Positions 1 to 4,845 of a DNA stretch of 20,096 nucleotides are shown here, one piece after another (positions within the stretch are counted from its first letter, which is position 1; the number at the start of each line of letters is the position of its first letter). The DNA lies in the NCBI GenBank assembly GCA_001689415.1, contig LUJM01000103.1, forward strand, positions 1-20,096. Direction: 5' to 3'. Origin of the DNA: Bacteroidales bacterium M2 (GTDB lineage Bacteria > Bacteroidota > Bacteroidia > Bacteroidales > Muribaculaceae). A program made the position numbers and the translations under genes. The notes under the pieces were generated by a model. The model searched no databases. It saw nothing but the letters and a program-made list of their open reading frames with translations, and was not told the origin of the DNA.

Positions 1-207
1 GTTGACAATGCGAAATATTCGTTGGATGGTAAATTCTTGTTTTACCCTGACAACACGCAAGAATATTGGTTTGAATTACCATCAGGGCGCGGGGTGACTG
101 ACAACCCCAAAATCAGTGTGACTACTGAATTTGATAATTCCCGAAGTGCCTTTTTCAATCTTGGCACTCTTATCATGGATGATGTCAGGTTCACCCCGGC
201 GGAATAG
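1..207 (+). CDS. C-terminal end of an unrecognised protein (partial at the left edge)
   Basis: The frame is open from base 1 to a TAG stop at 205-207, giving 68 residues of a protein whose start lies outside the window. The visible part is polar and rich in aromatic and beta-type residues and ends with a run resembling GTLIMDDVRF. Some Bacteroidetes surface or carbohydrate-binding domains end with a similar beta strand, but the match is too weak to name a family. The TTG at 22 is only an in-frame leucine codon, because the frame continues upstream of it. The gene precedes the regulator and integrase in the same direction, so it is probably cargo of the same mobile element, for example a structural or surface protein. 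Function unknown. Confidence 0.6.
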   Translation, partial: VDNAKYSLDGKFLFYPDNTQEYWFELPSGRGVTDNPKISVTTEFDNSRSAFFNLGTLIMDDVRFTPAE

Positions 208-363
208 GATTGCCCGCCTTGATGCAAATGCAATGCAACGAAACACATTTGCAATGCAAGTTTGTGCAAAAGAAAAGAAAATAAAAGAAAAGAAATATAT
301 CTTCGATATAATATAAAATAGTGCAAAACAAGTTTTGCACTTTTTCAAAAAAGCAAAATCAAG
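208..363 (+). promoter_or_regulatory. Upstream control region of the element regulator: paired repeats and a palindrome
   Basis: This AT-rich gap holds two exact copies of GCAATGCAA (230-238 and 251-259) starting 21 bp apart, two helical turns. It also holds an inverted pair TGCAAATG (223-230) / CATTTGCA (246-253). Just before the regulator gene is a perfect 10-bp palindrome, AGTGCAAAAC (320-329) / GTTTTGCACT (332-341). The recurring GCAAA/TGCAA core suggests several binding sites for one protein, probably the small regulator encoded at 364. A weak Bacteroides -7 box (TATCTTCG, 298-305, one mismatch) would put the palindrome just after the transcription start. It could act as an operator or as an RNA hairpin. 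Both readings are inference. Confidence 0.45.
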
Positions 364-657
364 ATGAAAAAATCAGTCAACCCCCAAGCGATTGAAATAA
401 CGCGCCGATTCTTCCAAGCCCTGAACCTTGCAATCGAGTTGGGCAAGGTCGATGGCATCAAAGGATTTTGCGAGGCTCACAACCTTAACCGGGTAAAATA
501 TGCGACCTTGAAATTGACCATCGACAAGCCCATTGATGAAATGACTTATAAATGTATTGACGTGGACGCATTGGCGGGCATCTGCAACGACTTCGGGGTG
601 TCGGCTGAATGGTTGCTTCTTGGTCGCGGGAAAATGCTTAAAACGAATGCGAAATGA
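364..657 (+). CDS. Phage-repressor-like small DNA-binding regulator
   Basis: This 97-residue protein resembles the small regulators that commonly sit beside tyrosine integrases in Bacteroidetes phages and integrative elements. The N-terminal half has the family's run of an aromatic/Ala-rich helix, a Gly, and a Phe-Cys helix around residues 15-45. The C-terminal part (about 67-90) ends with GVSAEWLLLGRGKM, the typical closing helix of Cro/CI-type repressors (xVSxxWLLxGxG). The stop codon overlaps the integrase start (ATGA, 654-657), so the two genes are probably co-transcribed and translationally coupled. It may control integration or excision, possibly by binding the palindrome at 320-341. 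Its target is not known from sequence. The start is the ATG at 364. Confidence 0.72.
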   Translation: MKKSVNPQAIEITRRFFQALNLAIELGKVDGIKGFCEAHNLNRVKYATLKLTIDKPIDEMTYKCIDVDALAGICNDFGVSAEWLLLGRGKMLKTNAK

Positions 658-1934
658 AAATAAATTGGTCGGTCAAATTCTTTCCTTATAAGCGGCGCAA
701 TCATCAGGAAAAGGGCGTGGCGATTCGGATGCGGTTCACATTGCGCGGTGAAGCCCCGGTGGATTTTGCAACCGGGTTTGTTATTGATATTGATGATTGG
801 GATGTTGAAAACCAACTTGCAAAGGAGTCCGCGCCGGATGCTGCAAAGATAAACCGCACAATCAACGAATGGCGGGCGGTTATAAGTGAAGTAATATCCC
901 GTTATGAACTGATTGAAAAGCGTGTTCCGGCGCGGGGTGAAGTCAAAGACTTGTTCAATGATTTAGTCGGGCGACAAACCGAAACAAAACGCAATATTGG
1001 TGACAACGACGGCATCGAGTTTTTCCCGGCATTTGACTTGTTCACAAAAACAATGGGCGAAAAGAATCAATGGACGGATTCAACCTTTGAAAAGTTCGCC
1101 GCCCTGAAAAGACACTTGCAAGTGTTCGACCCGCTGTTGTCTTTCTTCACATTATCAGAATCGAAGTTGCAAGAATATGTTGCACACCTGACCGAACATG
1201 AAATGCGAAACACGACCATTGCAAAGCACCTTTCGTTCTTGCGGTGGTTTTTGCGGTGGGCATACACATCAGGATATTACGACGGGCATTTGCATGAAAC
1301 ATTCAAGCCCAAGTTGAAAGGCACATCAAGCGATTCAAAGGAAATAATATATTTGACCCAAGATGAAGTCCGGGCATTGCAAGAACAAACATTCACGCCG
1401 TCACAAGCTGCACTTGAACGTGTCCGGGATGTGTTCTTATTTTGTTGTTTCACGGGCTTGCGATATTCGGACGCGGCAAAGTTGAAACGCTCCGACATCA
1501 AAGACAATCACATTGATGTCGTGACAAAGAAAACCGTTGATGCCCTGAAAATCGAGTTGAACAAGCATTCACGCGCCATCCTTGACAAGTACGCCGACAC
1601 ACGCTTTCCGGGTGACAAGGCTTTGCCCGTTATCAGCAATGAAAAGATGAATGCACACTTGAAAGACTTGGGAAAACTTTGCGGGATAGAAGAACCGACA
1701 CGCATTGTCTATTTCAACGGCAACCAACGACATGAAGAAGTGCTTCCTAAATGGCAACTATTGACAACGCACGTTGCCCGGCGCACATTCGTTGTCACCG
1801 CCTTACAACTTGGCATTCCCGCCGAAGTCATAATGCGATGGACGGGGCATTCACGCTTTGAAGCGATGAAACCTTACATTGCCATTGTCGATGAACTGAA
1901 AAAGATTTCGATGTCAAAATTTGATTCTTTGTGA
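654..1934 (+). CDS. int: Tyrosine recombinase / integrase of a mobile element
   Basis: A 426-residue site-specific recombinase of the Bacteroidetes phage-integrase family. It has an N-terminal arm-binding region (about 1-95), a SAM-like core-binding domain (about 125-215, with an aromatic FLRWFLRWAY helix) and a C-terminal catalytic domain (about 235-420). The catalytic set is complete: Arg270 in TGLRYSD, a beta-hairpin Lys near the VTKKT run, His373-x-x-Arg376 (HVARR), His399 in WTGH, and nucleophile Tyr408 in MKPYI. The protein is therefore probably active. It overlaps the upstream regulator by an ATGA. About 165 bp downstream lies a tRNA-3'-end-like sequence. This order, int reading toward the att site at the element's edge, is usual for elements integrated in tRNA genes and puts the rest of the element left of the window. 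Confidence 0.93.
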   Translation: MKINWSVKFFPYKRRNHQEKGVAIRMRFTLRGEAPVDFATGFVIDIDDWDVENQLAKESAPDAAKINRTINEWRAVISEVISRYELIEKRVPARGEVKDLFNDLVGRQTETKRNIGDNDGIEFFPAFDLFTKTMGEKNQWTDSTFEKFAALKRHLQVFDPLLSFFTLSESKLQEYVAHLTEHEMRNTTIAKHLSFLRWFLRWAYTSGYYDGHLHETFKPKLKGTSSDSKEIIYLTQDEVRALQEQTFTPSQAALERVRDVFLFCCFTGLRYSDAAKLKRSDIKDNHIDVVTKKTVDALKIELNKHSRAILDKYADTRFPGDKALPVISNEKMNAHLKDLGKLCGIEEPTRIVYFNGNQRHEEVLPKWQLLTTHVARRTFVVTALQLGIPAEVIMRWTGHSRFEAMKPYIAIVDELKKISMSKFDSL

Positions 1935-1990
1935 CCATGACCACGATTTTTCAGGAAATGACCACGACCACGAATTTGACCACGATTTTT
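1932..1990 (+). repeat. Cluster of GACCACGA direct repeats next to the integrase stop
   Basis: GACCACGA occurs at 1939, 1960, 1966 and 1978, with a one-mismatch copy (GACCATGA) at 1933. The longer unit TGACCACGATTTTT is present twice without change (1938-1951 and 1977-1990). The intervals between starts are 6, 21, 6 and 12 bp. The cluster begins at the integrase stop and lies between int and the proposed attachment core, where lambda-type integrases have arm-type binding sites. The repeats are seen directly; the role as arm sites is inference. An ORF runs through the cluster (1931-2269), but it is repetitive and crosses the proposed tRNA end and terminator, so it is not called. Confidence 0.55.
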
Positions 1991-2100
1991 GAAACGCAGC
2001 TTGATATTGTCCGACATCCTATAATGTCACAAATTCAGCGGTCAGCGTTGAATCTTTGCCCCTTGAAATTCTATGAAATCGGGGCGTTTCAAAGTTCGCG

Positions 2101-2118
2101 CTCCCTCTCTCTCCGCCA
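2101..2118 (+). other. Probable attachment site: leftover 3' end of a tRNA gene (attR)
   Basis: CTCCCTCTCTCTCCGCCA reads like the 3' end of a class II tRNA (Ser/Leu type): a T-stem strand, an acceptor strand TCTCTCC, a discriminator G and an encoded CCA. A strong terminator follows at once, as after many tRNA genes. The bases just upstream cannot form the matching T-stem 5' strand, and no rest of a tRNA is present, so only the 3' end remains. That is what integration into a tRNA 3' end leaves at the far side of an element. From memory, the Bacteroides element NBU1 uses a very similar core in the 3' end of a tRNA-Leu gene. The exact crossover point cannot be set from one end. Confidence 0.55.
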
Positions 2119-2146
2119 AAAAGCAGCTCACAAGGCTGCTTTTTTG
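2118..2146 (+). terminator. Rho-independent terminator after the tRNA remnant
   Basis: AAAAAGCAGC (2118-2127) pairs perfectly with GCTGCTTTTT (2135-2144) around a 7-nt loop, and the 3' arm ends in a T-run. It probably ended the original tRNA transcript and now closes the integrase side. Confidence 0.8.
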
Positions 2147-2209
2147 CGTTATAAGAGAGGGATGAGAAGCCGGTTCGTTATCGCGCAGCGCTTTCGGAGC
2201 GAATTAATT

Positions 2210-2309
2210 TATACCTTAAAGGGTATAATTATTAGGCTTAATGGAATATTTATACCCTATATGGTGTAATCTGAGATAAATTCATTATCTTTGTACCCAA
2301 AAGGGTATA
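2210..2309 (+). promoter_or_regulatory. Three evenly spaced 18-bp operators of the hipB-like gene
   Basis: Three near-palindromic sites share the form TATACC-N6-GGTATA: TATACCTTAAAGGGTATA (2210-2227), TATACCCTATATGGTGTA (2251-2268) and TGTACCCAAAAGGGTATA (2292-2309). Their starts are exactly 41 bp apart, close to four helical turns, so all face the same side of the DNA. The third overlaps the end of the -7 box and the expected transcription start. The layout resembles the multiple inverted-repeat operators through which HipB represses its own operon. Assignment to the product of the gene at 2315 is inference from position. Confidence 0.75.
2286..2293 (+). promoter_or_regulatory. Bacteroides-type -7 promoter box (TATCTTTG) of hipB
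   Basis: TATCTTTG matches the Bacteroides -7 consensus TAnnTTTG exactly. It puts the transcription start near 2298, about 17 nt before the ATG at 2315 and inside the third operator. No convincing -33 TTTG is visible. Confidence 0.7.
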
Positions 2310-2314
2310 TTCAC

Positions 2315-2518
2315 ATGACTCAGTTAGCAAAATATGTAAAGGAGAAGCGCAAGCAGTTCGGACTTACGCAAGTTGACTTGTCCCAGAAAGCCGGGGTGGG
2401 ATTACGTTTTGTGCGTGAACTTGAACAGGGAAAAGAAACTCTCCGTCTTGACAAGGTAAATCAGGTGCTGGCGCTCTTTGGAGCTGTAATGACACCCGGA
2501 AAAATTTCTGAATCATGA
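2315..2518 (+). CDS. hipB: HipB-like antitoxin / XRE-family transcriptional repressor
   Basis: This 67-residue protein is one helix-turn-helix domain. Helices around residues 4-15 and 18-25 (LTQVDLSQKAGV) lead to a recognition segment VGLRFVRELEQGK, followed by LRLDKVNQVLALFG, a run typical of HipB proteins. A frame extension to TTG 2291 exists, but it would start in the -7 box and operator, so ATG 2315 is chosen. HipB normally binds the HipA kinase toxin and represses the hipBA promoter. Three matching operators lie upstream. The stop overlaps an ATG (2515-2518, ATGA) exactly as in hipBA operons, but the following hipA frame is only 19 codons long, so the antitoxin appears to be an orphan. 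Confidence 0.85.
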   Translation: MTQLAKYVKEKRKQFGLTQVDLSQKAGVGLRFVRELEQGKETLRLDKVNQVLALFGAVMTPGKISES

Positions 2519-2574
2519 AACAGGCATATCGGACGCAAATCGAGTCGATGTCGAGTCGTCTGTATGGCGCTTGA
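2515..2574 (+). pseudogene. hipA remnant: start codon and 19 codons only
   Basis: An ATG overlaps the hipB stop in the normal hipBA arrangement. The frame begins Met-Lys-Gln-Ala, compatible with the start of Bacteroides HipA proteins, but ends at TGA 2572-2574. No HipA kinase motifs occur in any frame before the response regulator gene at 2721. The simplest reading is that hipA was deleted just after its start. The tract contains TCGAGTCG twice (2539-2546 and 2551-2558), perhaps linked to the deletion. That this is a hipA remnant is inferred from position and start only. Confidence 0.5.
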
Positions 2575-2615
2575 AAATGTATAATCATAAGGCTCTTCAA
2601 CCGCTCCCCACAATA

Positions 2616-2640
2616 AAGCCTGATAATCAGGCTTTTGTTG
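2616..2640 (+). terminator. Hairpin terminator downstream of the hipB region
   Basis: AAGCCTGA (2616-2623) pairs with TCAGGCTT (2627-2634) around a 3-nt TAA loop, followed by TTGTTGT. It may also serve the response regulator transcript arriving from the right. The sequence just before it (CCGCTCCCCACA) and two GCGCCCAA copies after it (2646-2653, 2658-2665) are discussed under findings. Nothing else stands out between 2641 and 2720. Confidence 0.65.
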
Positions 2641-2720
2641 TATTAGCGCCCAATTTTGCGCCCAAAACAGTCAACGTTGGGTGTTTATAGATATTCTTAG
2701 CTAAAACGATTATAATAAAT

Positions 2721-3401
2721 TTAGTATCTAATAGTGAGCATATAGCCTATACCTCGTTGATTAATCAAAGATATTGACGGGTCAAAACGTAGGTAATGGC
2801 GAAGTTTGTGGATAAATCCATGCAGAGAATTACGACTATAGGGGTCGTCGCGCTGCCATATAAGCTGCATCAATGTGGAAGCTTCAACTGTATTGCCTAC
2901 GTTTACAATCAGTTCCTTCAATAATTTAGCTTCAATCAGCGACAGTTCGATGCTTCCTTTGTCTTTATGCGAAAGAATTTGAGTCGAAAGGTCAAGAGTA
3001 TAGTCACCGATTTCAAATAGATTATCCACCACTCTGACATTTCTGCGGAGTAAAGCCTTGATACGTACTATCAGTTCGAGCATCTTGAACGGCTTTTTAA
3101 GGTAGTCGTTACCGCCAAGTTCAAACCCCTCCACTATGTCGTCGATCTCGGATTTAGCAGTCAGGAAAAGCAACGGAACATTTCGGTTTATCTGTCTGAT
3201 TCGCCGCCCCATCTCAAAGCCGTCCATGCGGGGCATCATCACATCTGCGATAATCAGGTCGGCTCCATGCCGGGTAAACTTTTTCAGTCCATCCTCACCG
3301 TCCTCGGCAGTCAGAACTTCGAAACCGTCGCGTTGCAAAGTTTCTGAAACAATCATCGACAATGTAGAATCGTCTTCTACCAATAATATCTTGTCTTTCA
3401 T
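2721..3401 (-). CDS. OmpR/PhoB-family response regulator
   Basis: A 226-residue two-component response regulator. The receiver domain (about 3-118) has the acidic pair Asp10/Asp11, phospho-acceptor Asp53 (IIADVMMP), Thr81 and Lys103 (LKKPF), so it should be phosphorylatable. A winged-helix DNA-binding domain follows (about 125-226), ending with a SLINQRGIGYML hairpin. The start codon overlaps the stop of the histidine kinase gene upstream (ATGA, 3398-3401), so the kinase is its partner and the two are translated together. OmpR-family proteins bind direct repeats about 10-11 bp apart, and such repeats occur upstream of both nearby barrel genes. No well-known member is recognised. Confidence 0.93.
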   Translation of the reverse strand: MKDKILLVEDDSTLSMIVSETLQRDGFEVLTAEDGEDGLKKFTRHGADLIIADVMMPRMDGFEMGRRIRQINRNVPLLFLTAKSEIDDIVEGFELGGNDYLKKPFKMLELIVRIKALLRRNVRVVDNLFEIGDYTLDLSTQILSHKDKGSIELSLIEAKLLKELIVNVGNTVEASTLMQLIWQRDDPYSRNSLHGFIHKLRHYLRFDPSISLINQRGIGYMLTIRY

Positions 3402-4732
3402 TTATTACTGAATTTAATAGTGAATTTGCTTCCCTTGCCGGGTTTGCTTTCTACGCCTATTGACCAACCATGTTTGTCAATAATGGATTTTACATAGAAA
3501 AGACCTATACCGTATCCCCGCACATCGCTTCTATTGCCGTGAGGCACACGATAAAATTTACTCCAGATGTCGGGCAAGGATTTTTCAGGGATTCCGATTC
3601 CGTTATCAGCTATTGATACTTCTTTGTCATCGGCCTTGATTATAATGTAAACCGAGTCACCGGAGTATTTGATGCTGTTGTCTATAAGGTTCCCGATTAC
3701 ATTTGAGAAATGTGTGGGGTCGGCTTCGACGGTGGCATCTTCTTGACATTCCAACACAATCTCACATGGTTTGTCTGCTTTCAGCTTTTGTTGTTCTATA
3801 ACATTGATCAGAAACTCTTTGACATCTAACTTCTCTTTTGCCATAGTCAGATTTTTACGTCGCTCCATACTCATGGCAAGAATACTCTCGACCAGACCGG
3901 AAAGCTTTGACAGTTGGTCGAGAGCTGCGGTAAGATATTTTTTTGTACGTTCTTCGTCTTTCGGGTCGGGGAACTGAAGTAGCGAATCATTAGCCGCATA
4001 TGCAATTGCAATGGGCGTTTTCAGTTCGTGAGTCATGTTGTTGGTAAAGTCATCCTTCATTTCCTCGATGGTTCGTTGCCGTGCAATGACATGAAGAAGA
4101 TACCAAAATCCGAATGTCAGTACCAGCGCAATAAGAGCCGAAGTTATAATTATGCCTCCCATTTCCCTTAATATATTGTTTGTCAACGGAGAGATATAGG
4201 CATAATATGTAATGTCACCATTTACACGATATTCTATCTCCCATAAGTCCGACGAATACTCCAGTGTCCCGCCGGGAGTTACTATATATACTTCATCGGG
4301 ATAATAGCCCGAGAAATTAAGGTCGCGGCGAAATGCCTCTTCCATGTTGGCAACGTTCGGTTGCCCAATCATGGCGGCATAATTGTTGTCATGAAGGTGC
4401 TGAGCAATTATTGACAGAATCTGCTTGTCAACTCTACGAAAGCCCTGAGAGTAATCTAATTTCCGTAATTCCTCAGCATCCATTGTCGAACCGACATCCG
4501 ATTTTTGCAAACCGATCGAAACCCATACCACATCATCATCTCCGCCAAGCCCTGCGTCAATTATGCGGTCGACCATTTCAATCTGGTCGGCACGACTGAG
4601 ACATTGCTCCACATCACTTATATATCGCTCTTTTATCGAATTATACAGCTGCACCATAAAAACCACATTTGCCACAAACAGCAATGAGACTATGATGCGC
4701 ATCAAGGTAAGAATCAGCTTAAAGTGTTTCAT
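3398..4732 (-). CDS. Membrane sensor histidine kinase, partner of the adjacent response regulator
   Basis: A protein of up to 444 residues: TM helix 1 (about 11-30), a periplasmic sensor region of about 160 residues, TM helix 2 (about 193-216), then the kinase core. The H-box has phospho-acceptor His235 (MTHELKTP). The N-box follows (GNLIDNSIKY, Asn348/Asn352), then G1 (DNGIGIP, from 376) and G2 (GYGIGL, 406-411). Only about 20 residues separate TM2 from the H-box, so there is no HAMP domain. A promoter box ends 7 nt before the first ATG; Met11 (4702) is therefore a plausible alternative start and would give a cleaner TM1. It is divergent from the outer-membrane protein at 4846, which suggests an envelope signal. 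The ligand is unknown. Confidence 0.93.
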   Translation of the reverse strand: MKHFKLILTLMRIIVSLLFVANVVFMVQLYNSIKERYISDVEQCLSRADQIEMVDRIIDAGLGGDDDVVWVSIGLQKSDVGSTMDAEELRKLDYSQGFRRVDKQILSIIAQHLHDNNYAAMIGQPNVANMEEAFRRDLNFSGYYPDEVYIVTPGGTLEYSSDLWEIEYRVNGDITYYAYISPLTNNILREMGGIIITSALIALVLTFGFWYLLHVIARQRTIEEMKDDFTNNMTHELKTPIAIAYAANDSLLQFPDPKDEERTKKYLTAALDQLSKLSGLVESILAMSMERRKNLTMAKEKLDVKEFLINVIEQQKLKADKPCEIVLECQEDATVEADPTHFSNVIGNLIDNSIKYSGDSVYIIIKADDKEVSIADNGIGIPEKSLPDIWSKFYRVPHGNRSDVRGYGIGLFYVKSIIDKHGWSIGVESKPGKGSKFTIKFSNK

Positions 4733-4739
4733 ATCAATG

Positions 4740-4747
4740 CAAAGTTA
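4740..4747 (-). promoter_or_regulatory. -7 promoter box (TAACTTTG) of the kinase-regulator operon
   Basis: Read on the minus strand this is TAACTTTG, an exact TAnnTTTG match. It lies 7 nt upstream of the annotated kinase ATG, so the transcript would have almost no leader unless translation starts at Met11. It sits in the 113-bp gap shared with the divergent barrel gene. Confidence 0.55.
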
Positions 4748-4787
4748 ATAAATGTACGCCAATCATAGGATACCTGAAACGCAAGAC

Positions 4788-4841
4788 TAAGACTAAATAA
4801 GGGAGAATAAGGATTGAATAAGACAACTCTCTCTAATATTG
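4788..4841 (+). promoter_or_regulatory. Helically phased TAAG repeats and -7 box of the first barrel gene
   Basis: TAAG occurs at 4788, 4798, 4808 and 4819, intervals of 10, 10 and 11 bp, so all four face one side of the helix. The last ends 11 nt before a near-consensus -7 box, TAATATTG (4834-4841, one mismatch to TAnnTTTG). No -33 TTTG is visible, as expected for a promoter that needs an activator. Phased direct repeats are the usual target of OmpR-family regulators, and one is encoded next door. The protein assignment is inference. Confidence 0.55.
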
Positions 4842-4845
4842 CAAC

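Noticed and set aside
320..346. Palindrome before the regulator read as a terminator of the upstream gene
   Set aside because: Possible, since a short T-run follows, but the recurring GCAAA core and the position just before the start codon favour an operator; left open.
1931..2269. 112-codon plus-strand ORF after the integrase
   Set aside because: It consists of the GACCACGA repeats, the tRNA-end-like sequence, a terminator and two operators, with no protein-like character.
2291..2314. TTG start giving an eight-residue longer HipB
   Set aside because: The TTG lies inside the -7 box and operator, before the expected transcription start.
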